Shown piece after piece: positions 1 through 5,059 of a stretch of DNA of 5,059 nucleotides. This DNA is from an uncultured Verrucomicrobiales bacterium. Lineage in GTDB: Bacteria; Verrucomicrobiota; Verrucomicrobiia; Verrucomicrobiales; Akkermansiaceae. The translations under genes and the position numbers were made by a program. Location: contig CALBVA010000178.1 of the NCBI GenBank assembly GCA_937969125.1, positions 1 to 5,059 of the forward strand. The letters run 5' to 3'. Within the stretch, counting starts at the first letter, position 1. The number at the start of each line of letters is the position of its first letter. The notes beneath the pieces were generated by a model that was not told the origin of the DNA, did no database searches, and saw only the letters and a program-made list of their open reading frames with translations.

Positions 1-132
1 ACGTAGTGTTTTGCCTGCAGCTTCCTTCAGCGGACACCTCGCGGTGGACGCCTTGCCGTCCGGCTAGTGGTTCCCTCTACCGGGTCCACAGGGGACTTGA
101 ACCCCCAAGTCAGCGCGCCCTGCCGGGCGCAC
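1..132 (-). mobile_element. Group II intron, probably class C (IIC), 5' end of ribozyme domain I; continues beyond the left edge
   Basis: Group II introns are self-splicing, retromobile ribozymes, usually carrying a reverse transcriptase/maturase. Read on the minus strand from 132, the RNA begins GTGCGCCCGGCAGGG, a classic GUGYG intron start very like the Oceanobacillus iheyensis class IIC intron as I remember it. Further matches to domain I follow. GGGGGTTCAAGTCCCC (91-106) corresponds to the GGGUGAGAGUCCC hairpin. A GTGG/CCAC stem closes a 15-base loop. GGACG/CGTCC is a hairpin at 46-61. A GNRA (GCGA) hairpin lies at 35-46. TGTCCGCTGAAGGAAGC (20-36) is a hallmark domain I segment. The flanking exon ends TTTTTTTAT at 133-141, directly after a terminator stem, which is the preferred target of class C introns. 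The EBS1 loop, maturase ORF and domains V/VI would lie to the left of the window. Group II assignment is firm; class C is likely; whether the element is full length or active cannot be seen. Confidence 0.85.
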
Positions 133-134
133 AT

Positions 135-166
135 AAAAAAACAGCGTTTCCACAGAAACGCTGTTT
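135..166 (-). terminator. Rho-independent terminator of the sigma/anti-sigma/PDZ operon; intron insertion site
   Basis: On the minus strand a perfect 12-bp stem (139-150 with 155-166) closes a TGTG tetraloop (151-154) and is followed by seven U residues (135-141). It starts 37 bases past the PDZ gene stop, so it ends that operon. Both stem and U-tract are intact although the group II intron begins two bases further on, at 132. Class C introns use exactly such stems as target-site determinants. Confidence 0.9.
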
Positions 167-203
167 GAAGTAATCAATGGATGCTTTGAGGAAGCTGGAG
201 AAC

Positions 204-1199
204 TTACTCCCCCTTCTTCTTTTTCCGATTAAAGAGATCGAGGTCGTCCATCTTGAATTCGAATTGCGCACCCTTGCCATCGATGTTGAGCGGTTCAAGT
301 CGTTCCCGGAATTCCTCGGGGACGGCGGCCTTATCGATATCAGTATTGTAGGGACCACGGAAGAGGACCTCTCCGTCGTTGTCACGAATGATGACCTCAC
401 GATCGCCATTCCGCATGCTCATTTCAACTGAACCTTCATCGTCTTCGAAACGGACCGAACCCATATTCTGAAGTTCGACGTTCTTGTCATTGCCGTTGAA
501 CATATTCCCATCGAGCTGGAGGCGAAGCTGACGGGCACCCCTCAGCGCATCCTGTCCAAAGGCCCGCTCCATCTCCTGGAGGAGCTGCTGCCGAAGATCT
601 TCGTCAGCAAAACCACCAAGGGCTTTACCGAGTTCCTGACGGAACATCTGGTTCAGGTCATTCGCCCCACGTGGCATGATGGCCTGGGCGCGGCGACCAG
701 GAATGATTTCATTCTCGCCTAGGGTGACTTTTTGCTCGATGGCTTTGCCACGGCGAATCAATTTCAGCAGAACTTCATCGCCGGGCTTGTGTACGGAAAG
801 AGCAGCACGGAGCGATTGCTGATCGCTCAGCTCCTTACCATCCAGCGAGCTAATGACATCATGCTCCTTCAAGCCTGCCAAGCCAGCCGGGCTATCGGGG
901 TGGACTTGATCGAGAACCAATCCACCCTCAAGTCCAAGATGAGACATGAGGATTTCACTCGCGGGCATTCCACTGACTCCGAGAAAGGCGATTTTCTCAA
1001 CAGGAGCTTGCTCGAGAGCATTTGGTTCGTGCTTTTTAGCTCCGCCAGCATCTCCCAGGATGCCACCTTCCAGAGGCTCAGCCGGGATGTCTGCTGGAGT
1101 AACTTCCCCACCGGGTCGCTCAATTGCCGACACAGAAGTGAGGGTTCCAAACAATGTAATGAGTCCGATTTTGGTCATTTTCATAACAGGAGTTTTCAT
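204..1199 (-). CDS. Secreted PDZ-domain protein (no protease domain)
   Basis: Numbered from ATG 1199 (331 residues). Residues 1-25 form a signal peptide: a Lys-containing start, the hydrophobic core IGLITLFGTL, and a likely cleavage after SVSA. A Pro/Gly-rich linker follows. Residues ~69-160 form an HtrA-type PDZ domain, with GLVLDQVHPDSPAGLAGL as the typical peptide-groove/SPA-AGL segment, then HDVISSLDGKEL and a closing LLKLIRRG strand. No Ser protease domain is present. The rest is charged and Gln/Met-rich; its end contains DNDGEVLFRGP and a VPEEFRERLE motif, resembling the C-terminal part of other PVC-group PDZ proteins as I recall them. A TTG start at 1239-1241 would overlap the upstream gene by 8 bases and put 14 extra polar residues ahead of the signal peptide, so ATG 1199 is preferred; neither start has a Shine-Dalgarno sequence. 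It is the last gene of the sigma operon. A sensor or chaperone-like role in the envelope is inference. Confidence 0.8.
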   Translation of the reverse strand: MKTPVMKMTKIGLITLFGTLTSVSAIERPGGEVTPADIPAEPLEGGILGDAGGAKKHEPNALEQAPVEKIAFLGVSGMPASEILMSHLGLEGGLVLDQVHPDSPAGLAGLKEHDVISSLDGKELSDQQSLRAALSVHKPGDEVLLKLIRRGKAIEQKVTLGENEIIPGRRAQAIMPRGANDLNQMFRQELGKALGGFADEDLRQQLLQEMERAFGQDALRGARQLRLQLDGNMFNGNDKNVELQNMGSVRFEDDEGSVEMSMRNGDREVIIRDNDGEVLFRGPYNTDIDKAAVPEEFRERLEPLNIDGKGAQFEFKMDDLDLFNRKKKKGE

Positions 1200-1233
1200 T
1201 TGCTGATGCAGCGACGGATCTTTAAATTTTTGT

Positions 1234-2022
1234 TCAATCAAATTTCACGGGAATGAAGCGAACCTCACGGGCGGGCTGCTCAATGAAGAGACGTTCGCCC
1301 CTTTCATTCACAAATTCCACCTGTTTCTTAGAACGCAGCTCGACACAACGCAACGGCTGTCCGCCCTTCGTCCAGACGACTCCGTGATCATTGGTCGAAA
1401 CGACAGCAGCTCGGGCATCACTCGGAGAAAAGGCGGCATTGACCTGCCCCGAGCGGCCATCGGTCAGAACGGGGATGCGGGGTGTCTTTGCCACCTCACC
1501 GGAAGGTTGAGGACCTGTAAAAAAGAAAGCCATGGCGGCTCCGAGAAGGCCGACCGCCGCCGCAGAACGCAGCCCGAACCAAGATTTTTTTGACGCGGCC
1601 TCAGTATCAGGAGTCATTGACACTACTTTCTCCTCTACCGGAACTTCTTCATGCCAGCGTGACATGGCCTGATCGAGGCGCGAGATCATATCCTCCGGCA
1701 TGCCATGGGGGCTGAGTCCGCGAAGACTCTCCTCCAGCGACGAAAGTTCGGGATGAAGAGTCGGAGTCACGATTTTTTCTTCTATCAAAGAGGTCTCAGA
1801 CATCGCCCGATCCAGGCGATTCAAAATCTCATCAGGCAGTTCATGCGGAATCAATCCCGCAAGGGTTTCTTCAATCAAAACAGTATCCTCATGCTCTACA
1901 GTAACATTCTCTGAAGAGGCCATCAGCATGGCGTAGTCCAGACGAACCAGAAGATCGTCGGGAATGGGATTCGGTTTGAGCGAGAGGAGTTGCGCTTCGA
2001 GTCGTGTATTCTCTGCGTCCAT
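1234..2022 (-). CDS. Single-pass membrane protein with three cytoplasmic repeats; probable anti-sigma factor
   Basis: 262 residues, encoded 40 bases downstream of the ECF sigma gene, the usual place for the cognate anti-sigma factor. Residues 1-145 hold three copies of a 25-residue unit (8-32, 50-74, 96-120), each ending RLDxAM. Residues ~152-169 are a transmembrane helix (SAAAVGLLGAAMAFFFTG) preceded by KKSWFGLR, predicting N-terminus inside. The C-terminal ~90 residues (PQPSGEVAK onward) would be periplasmic and end in a beta-rich segment with a single Cys at 226 (LRCVELR). The layout of cytoplasmic binding part, one membrane helix and outer domain is that of anti-sigma factors. There is no HxxxCxxC zinc motif, and I recognise no named anti-sigma domain. 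The start is ATG 2022; the upstream ACCTAAAAAA shows no Shine-Dalgarno sequence. The anti-sigma role comes from position and topology, not from a recognised domain. Confidence 0.75.
   Translation of the reverse strand: MDAENTRLEAQLLSLKPNPIPDDLLVRLDYAMLMASSENVTVEHEDTVLIEETLAGLIPHELPDEILNRLDRAMSETSLIEEKIVTPTLHPELSSLEESLRGLSPHGMPEDMISRLDQAMSRWHEEVPVEEKVVSMTPDTEAASKKSWFGLRSAAAVGLLGAAMAFFFTGPQPSGEVAKTPRIPVLTDGRSGQVNAAFSPSDARAAVVSTNDHGVVWTKGGQPLRCVELRSKKQVEFVNERGERLFIEQPAREVRFIPVKFD
1663..2001 (-). repeat. Three diverged copies of a 25-residue protein repeat (coding)
   Basis: Copies lie at 1927-2001, 1801-1875 and 1663-1737, encoding residues 8-32, 50-74 and 96-120 of the probable anti-sigma factor, separated by acidic spacers of 17 and 21 residues. 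The first half of each follows [LI]-E-x2-L-x2-L-x-P and the second half P-[DE]-[DE]-x-[LI]-x-R-L-D-x-A-M. Ten of 25 positions are identical in all three; copies 2 and 3 share 13. Each looks like two short amphipathic helices joined by a Pro-containing turn. Confidence 0.85.
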
Positions 2023-2062
2023 TTTTTAGGTAAGTGGGGGAAGGAGTTGTGTGTGCTTGATT

Positions 2063-2677
2063 TTAGAGATCCCCGTTCAGCCGCGCGGTAGCGAGTTGCT
2101 TTCGGAGAGCCTCGATTCCATAGCGATAACGGGAAGCGGCGGTATTGAGAGAGATGCCCAGCGTCTCGCCGATTTCGGCAAAGGTGCGCTCACCCCAGAG
2201 CTTCATGTTAATCACTTCGGAAAACTTCTTAGGGAGGGCCTTCATTCCTTCGATCAGAATGCGACGGGTCTCATCCTTGCTCTCCCCTTCTTCGAAGAGA
2301 GGCATTTCAATATCGCGGCCCAGCGAGCGGTCGTCGTCCACCACATGTTCTTCACGGCGGCGGCGACGGTCGTCCTTGCGGCCGAGGTCGATCGATTCTC
2401 GACGAATCTGGGTGTAGATAAAAGCGAGCCAAGCATCCTGACCACCGACGAAGGTACCCTCCTCCACCTTGCGGGCCAGCTTAACGAGAGCCTCCTGGAG
2501 GACGTCCTCAGCATCGGCCAGCGAACGGGTCTGCTGACGTGCGAATAAAAGAAGCTTTGACCCGTGCTCACTGAGCCAGGGTCGAAAGCGCGAACTGTTT
2601 GGTTTTTGCGCGGTCGCCAAATTCACGGTTTGAAGGGGTGAGTCGCCTCGGTTGGCTCCAGAGAGCTTTAAGGTCAC
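2063..2677 (-). CDS. ECF-family RNA polymerase sigma factor
   Basis: Alternative sigma factor that directs RNA polymerase to a specific promoter set. Numbered from GTG 2677 (204 residues). Region 2 covers ~34-105: DAEDVLQEALVKLARK (55-70) is the conserved core-binding helix and AWLAFIYTQIRRESIDLGRK the -10-recognition part. A very basic/acidic linker (DDRRRRREE, then DDD) follows. Region 4 covers ~138-196, with ALPKKFSEVINMKLWG and the helix-turn-helix TFAEIGETLGISLNTAASRY contacting the -35 element. There is no extra C-terminal domain, so this is a minimal two-domain ECF. The start is uncertain: an in-frame TGA lies directly before GTG 2677, no ATG precedes region 2, and GTG 2626 (187 residues) or TTG 2620 would also keep both domains. 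None has a Shine-Dalgarno sequence. It is the first gene of the operon. The sigma function is secure; the regulon is unknown. Confidence 0.92.
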   Translation of the reverse strand: MTLKLSGANRGDSPLQTVNLATAQKPNSSRFRPWLSEHGSKLLLFARQQTRSLADAEDVLQEALVKLARKVEEGTFVGGQDAWLAFIYTQIRRESIDLGRKDDRRRRREEHVVDDDRSLGRDIEMPLFEEGESKDETRRILIEGMKALPKKFSEVINMKLWGERTFAEIGETLGISLNTAASRYRYGIEALRKQLATARLNGDL

Positions 2678-2722
2678 TCAATGAGCGAGCCAGAAGGCGG
2701 TTTTTTTTCTGATTTCGTGGAG

Positions 2723-2751
2723 ATCTTAGAACAAATTTCCCCATCCTGCAA
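2723..2751 (-). promoter_or_regulatory. Candidate sigma70-type promoter for the sigma factor operon
   Basis: Read on the minus strand, TTGCAG (2746-2751) is followed after exactly 17 bases by TAAGAT (2723-2728). The -10 matches TATAAT at 4 of 6 positions, including the first two and last; the -35 matches 3 of 6. Predicted transcription start is near 2716, giving a leader of about 40 bases to GTG 2677 with an A-run at 2701-2708. The match is modest; no ECF-type autoregulatory promoter could be singled out by eye. Confidence 0.35.
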
Positions 2752-2903
2752 ATCACCCACCAACCTTTCTACTGATTAGGTTTCAGAGTGCCTTCCAAGG
2801 TCAATCTCACCCGTTCCAGAAAACCTTTTTAAAAACCACCCAGCCCTTTTTTCGGAATATGAGGTAAGCCTTCCACTCTCAGAAATCAATAACCCGTTAA
2901 GCC

Positions 2904-3188
2904 ATGACTCATCAGACCGCCTCCGAAACCACCTTCCCGTTCTCGCTGAAAAACGGCTCCGTCACCTCCACCCATGAGGCTACTCCCACCGACTTCCTCG
3001 CCGCTGAGGTGCAAGTCATCGAAAGCCGCATCCGCACCATCGCCAGCAAGTTGAAGCACGACGGACCGGTCAAGATTCTCCACCGCGACCATAATTCAGT
3101 CATAGCTGCGGAATTCGGAGACGAAATCCGTGGCCGCTACCTGACCGCCCCGTCGAACAGTGACGGCGACATTCTCTCATCACTCTAA
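2904..3188 (+). CDS. Small hypothetical protein (94 residues)
   Basis: I do not recognise the family. The protein is soluble, with no signal peptide or membrane segment. Its N-terminal ~30 residues are Thr/Ser-rich (TASETTFPFSLKNGSVTSTH). A likely helix follows (TDFLAAEVQVIESRIRTIASKL, residues ~29-50), then a compact segment VKILHRDHNSVIAAEFGDEIRG that looks like a short beta-alpha stretch, and a Ser/Asp-rich tail. Coding is supported by a strong C/G preference at third codon positions across the frame, and by its place 46 bases ahead of the next plus-strand gene, which suggests co-transcription. The start is ATG 2904, with CCGTTAAGCC before it and no Shine-Dalgarno sequence. I found no convincing promoter in 2760-2903. 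A role connected to the downstream roadblock-like membrane protein is guesswork from adjacency. Confidence 0.7.
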   Translation: MTHQTASETTFPFSLKNGSVTSTHEATPTDFLAAEVQVIESRIRTIASKLKHDGPVKILHRDHNSVIAAEFGDEIRGRYLTAPSNSDGDILSSL

Positions 3189-3234
3189 AAGCACAGCACC
3201 CTTCAACCAACAAAACTCCAAACCCTTGTTTCCT

Positions 3235-4128
3235 ATGACATTTCCACAGACCATCCTCCGCTTCCGTCCAATCCCTTCGCTACTCGGCCTCGCCTCCTTC
3301 GATAAAAATGGCGACATGATCGACACCACCCTGCCTCTCTCTGATCTCCTCTGCGAGGAAATCGGAGCCCGCTTCCTCGGCGTGACCGGGCAGTGCCACG
3401 ACGTCGGCCGCGTACAAAATCACTTCGTCCTCGAATACGGCAACCGCACTCTGGTCTTCGCCGAGCACGCCAAAGGTTCCCTTCTCTTCATGCTGGGAGA
3501 TCGGGCCCAGCTGGATTCCCTCCTCGCTCTCTTTGGCAATCACTACCGTGATGAGAACAATGTCGTCTCCCTCCCCCAGCCGTCCCCGAAACTCGCTCCG
3601 CTGGCTACCGAGTCTCCTCGTCATCCATCGTCCCGCCGGAAAAAGAATCCTCTCCTGTGGGCAGCCTCCGGTCTCACTGCTGCGGTAGCGTTGGCAGCTG
3701 CCGTTCCCTCTAACCAGAGCGATGTTTCTCTCCCACTCAAAACTGCAACTCTAGAAAGCAGTGTTGAAGAGGCTGAATTGAAACTGACGACCGAGCAATT
3801 GATCGAGACGCAGGAAACTGAGAAAATGGCTCTCAACAAACCAGCGCAAGAAAAAGCTGAGATGATTCGGCTCGCTGCCGAGCAAAAAGCGGCCGAGGAG
3901 GCCGAGCGTCTCGCTGCTGCCGAACAGGCCGCCGCAGAAGAAAACGAGCGCATCGCCGCCAAGGAACTCGCCATGCGCGAAAAAGCTGATGCTGATGCTG
4001 AAGCCGAGCGCCTCGCCGCAATCGCGATCAAAAAGGCTTCTGTCCAAAAACACGCTGTCTCCAAAAAGCGCACTGTCAAAAAGAAGTACTCCTACCGTCG
4101 TAAGGCAAAAACCTCCTGCCAGAAGTAA
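3235..4128 (+). CDS. Membrane protein: roadblock/LC7-like domain, one TM helix, Ala/Glu coiled coil, basic tail
   Basis: Numbered from ATG 3235 (297 residues). Residues ~5-105 resemble a roadblock/LC7 fold: a strand-turn LLGLASFDKNGDMIDTTLP, a helix SDLLCEEIGARF, then strands FVLEYGNRTLVFAEH and GSLLFMLGD and a closing helix DSLLALFGNHY. Proteins of this fold often regulate small GTPases (MglB type). A Pro-rich linker (112-135) ends in SRRKK, then LLWAASGLTAAVALAAAV (140-157) is a membrane helix; the positive-inside rule puts the roadblock part in the cytoplasm. Residues ~171-268 are an Ala/Glu/Lys coiled coil with recurring RLAA/RIAA units, TolA-like in composition, and 270-297 form a strongly basic tail with one Cys (KKRTVKKKYSYRRK). 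GCTGAT is tandemly repeated at 3985-3996. An upstream in-frame ATG at 3160 would overlap the previous gene by 29 bases and add only low-complexity residues, so ATG 3235 is chosen. The fold assignment is from pattern only; the function is unknown. Confidence 0.75.
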   Translation: MTFPQTILRFRPIPSLLGLASFDKNGDMIDTTLPLSDLLCEEIGARFLGVTGQCHDVGRVQNHFVLEYGNRTLVFAEHAKGSLLFMLGDRAQLDSLLALFGNHYRDENNVVSLPQPSPKLAPLATESPRHPSSRRKKNPLLWAASGLTAAVALAAAVPSNQSDVSLPLKTATLESSVEEAELKLTTEQLIETQETEKMALNKPAQEKAEMIRLAAEQKAAEEAERLAAAEQAAAEENERIAAKELAMREKADADAEAERLAAIAIKKASVQKHAVSKKRTVKKKYSYRRKAKTSCQK

Positions 4129-4163
4129 CTTCTAAAAAAACTAATCCCCCCAAACTCGATCAG

Positions 4164-4191
4164 AAATGCTCCTTCAGCCGAAGGGGCATTT
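4164..4191 (+). terminator. Hairpin terminator between converging genes
   Basis: A 12-bp stem (4164-4175 with 4180-4191; one T-G wobble) closes the loop AGCC and runs into TTTTCTGT on the plus strand, 35 bases after the stop of the 297-residue gene. On the minus strand the same hairpin starts 8 bases past the uvrA stop but is followed only by a short U-run (ATTTCTG). It probably serves the plus-strand gene mainly and uvrA as a weaker shared terminator. Confidence 0.7.
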
Positions 4192-4198
4192 TCTGTAT

Positions 4199-5059
4199 TC
4201 AGACCATCTCTTTCAGCGCGATCCCCGTCGCCGACTTCGCCACCTTCCGAACCTCAGCAGGTGTTCCCGTCGCCACCACATATCCGCCCTCGCCACCGCC
4301 TGTCGGGCCGAGATCGATGAGATGATCGCAGGCAGCAATGACATCCAGATTATGTTCTACCACCACAAGTGAGTGGCCCGCGTCACGGAGCCGCTCCAGC
4401 ACCTTGAGGAGGACTTGCACGTCTTGATAGTGCAGACCAGTTGTCGGCTCGTCTAACAGGTAGAGAGTATGACCCGGGGTCGACTTCGCCAGTTCACAGG
4501 CCAATTTCACCCGCTGGGCTTCTCCGCCGGAAAGGGTATTCGCGGCCTGTCCAAGCTTCACGTAGCCCAGCCCGACATCGTCGAGAGCATCCATAATCGC
4601 ACCCAGCTTTGGCACCTTCCCGAAAAACTCCCGCCCCTCTTCGATAGTCATCTCCAGCACATCCGCCACACTCTTGCCGCGATAGCGCACCTCCAGAGTC
4701 TCACGATTATATCGCTCGCCCCGACAGGCCTCGCACTCGATCCACACGTCCGGCAAGAAGTGCATATCGATCCGCAGCGATCCCCCGCCCTGACATTTTA
4801 CGCAACGCCCCCCCTTCACATTGAAGCTAAACCGCCGCGCTGTGAACCCGCGGAGCCTGGACTCGCGGGTCATCGCGAACAGTTTCCGAATCTCGGTCCA
4901 CAAACCTGAGTACGTTGCCGGGTTCGCTCGGCCAGTCTTGCCTATCGGGCGGGCGTCGCATTCGAGCACGCGTTGGAACTTATCCAGACCCGAAAACGAA
5001 TCGCACAGGCCTTGCGGTGGTTCCTTACGATTCGCAACAGCCCGAGCCAACGGCGCGAG
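4199..5059 (-). CDS. uvrA: UvrABC excision nuclease subunit A, C-terminal part (5' end outside the window)
   Basis: UvrA is the damage-recognising ATPase of nucleotide excision repair; its dimer loads UvrB on lesions. The 286 visible residues are the C-terminal third or less of a normal ~940-residue UvrA, reading in frame off the right edge, so no start is present. In order: PIGKTGRANPATYSGLW (the pre-zinc-finger segment), RFSFNVKGGRC, and the C-terminal zinc finger with Cys pairs CVKC (encoded 4793-4804) and CEAC (4724-4735). Next come MHFLPD, RYNRETLEVRYRGKS, and the ABC signature LSGGEAQR (4511-4534) in DVGLGYVKLGQ...TLSGGEAQRVKLA. The Walker B motif is LYLLDEPTTGLH, and EHNLDVI holds the switch His. 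The end KEMV then TGA is a natural C-terminus. The key residues of this ATPase half are intact. It converges on the roadblock-like gene. No SOS-type site can be judged because the promoter lies outside. Confidence 0.97.
   Translation of the reverse strand, partial: LAPLARAVANRKEPPQGLCDSFSGLDKFQRVLECDARPIGKTGRANPATYSGLWTEIRKLFAMTRESRLRGFTARRFSFNVKGGRCVKCQGGGSLRIDMHFLPDVWIECEACRGERYNRETLEVRYRGKSVADVLEMTIEEGREFFGKVPKLGAIMDALDDVGLGYVKLGQAANTLSGGEAQRVKLACELAKSTPGHTLYLLDEPTTGLHYQDVQVLLKVLERLRDAGHSLVVVEHNLDVIAACDHLIDLGPTGGGEGGYVVATGTPAEVRKVAKSATGIALKEMV

Noticed and set aside
85..132. tRNA 3' part on the minus strand, suggested by GGTTCAAGTCCCC, which looks like a T-arm.
   Set aside because: No acceptor stem, anticodon arm or CCA fits around it, and the sequence on both sides matches group II intron domain I in order.
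110..409. A 99-residue minus-strand reading frame running from the intron end through the terminator.
   Set aside because: It overlaps the PDZ gene in another frame and spans the intron start and terminator stem; Ser/Arg-rich with no domain.
2684..2708. A plus-strand terminator suggested by GCCAGAAGGC followed by eight T residues.
   Set aside because: The stem is only three base pairs and no plus-strand gene ends here; it is the leader of the minus-strand sigma gene.
2568..2756. A 62-residue ATG-started minus-strand frame overlapping the sigma gene start, as a leader peptide or frameshifted N-terminus of the sigma factor.
   Set aside because: Its start lies on the candidate -35 element, it resembles no sigma N-terminus, and both sigma domains are already complete in the GTG 2677 frame.
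3160..3234. An N-terminal extension of the roadblock-like protein from ATG 3160.
   Set aside because: It would overlap the 94-residue gene by 29 bases and adds only Ser/Asn/Gln-rich residues; the domain begins after ATG 3235.
3621..4079. A 152-residue minus-strand frame opposite the coiled-coil gene.
   Set aside because: It is a Ser/Ala-rich mirror of the Ala/Glu coil codons on the other strand, with no domain of its own.
4469..4909. A 146-residue plus-strand frame opposite uvrA.
   Set aside because: uvrA is unmistakable on the other strand; the shadow frame has no recognisable domain.
1..5059. CRISPR arrays, toxin-antitoxin pairs, phage or defence genes.
   Set aside because: No regularly spaced direct repeats and no such protein families are visible; the only mobile DNA is the intron end at the left edge.

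Overview
The window reads as ordinary chromosomal DNA from a Gram-negative bacterium. It is most likely from the Planctomycetes-Verrucomicrobia-Chlamydiae group, with Verrucomicrobiota my best guess. That rests on the ECF sigma / repeat-containing membrane protein / secreted PDZ protein arrangement, the style of the PDZ protein's C-terminus, the form of UvrA, and the lack of Shine-Dalgarno sequences at all five visible gene starts. No rRNA or other decisive taxonomic marker is present, so the assignment is an inference.

Layout, left to right. Positions 1-132 (minus strand) are the 5' end of a group II intron, almost certainly class C. It sits directly behind an intact rho-independent terminator (135-166) and runs off the left edge. 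That terminator closes a three-gene minus-strand operon, read from right to left: an ECF sigma factor (2063-2677), a single-pass membrane protein with three cytoplasmic repeats that is probably its anti-sigma factor (1234-2022), and a secreted PDZ-domain protein (204-1199). A sigma70-like promoter candidate lies upstream of the sigma gene (2723-2751). The 226-base divergent spacer 2678-2903 separates this operon from a plus-strand pair: a 94-residue protein of unknown function (2904-3188) and a membrane protein (3235-4128) with a roadblock/LC7-like N-terminal domain, one transmembrane helix, an Ala/Glu-rich coiled coil and a basic tail. A hairpin terminator (4164-4191) lies between it and the converging 3' end of uvrA (4199-5059, minus strand, 5' end outside the window).

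How the parts may work together (inference). The sigma factor would be held at the membrane by the repeat protein. The PDZ protein, predicted to be outside the cytoplasmic membrane, could sense or relay an envelope signal. The plus-strand pair may be a separate membrane-linked module. UvrA is housekeeping nucleotide excision repair. The two observations most worth pursuing are the class C intron placed at the operon terminator, and the three-copy cytoplasmic repeat in the presumed anti-sigma factor, which has no zinc-binding motif.
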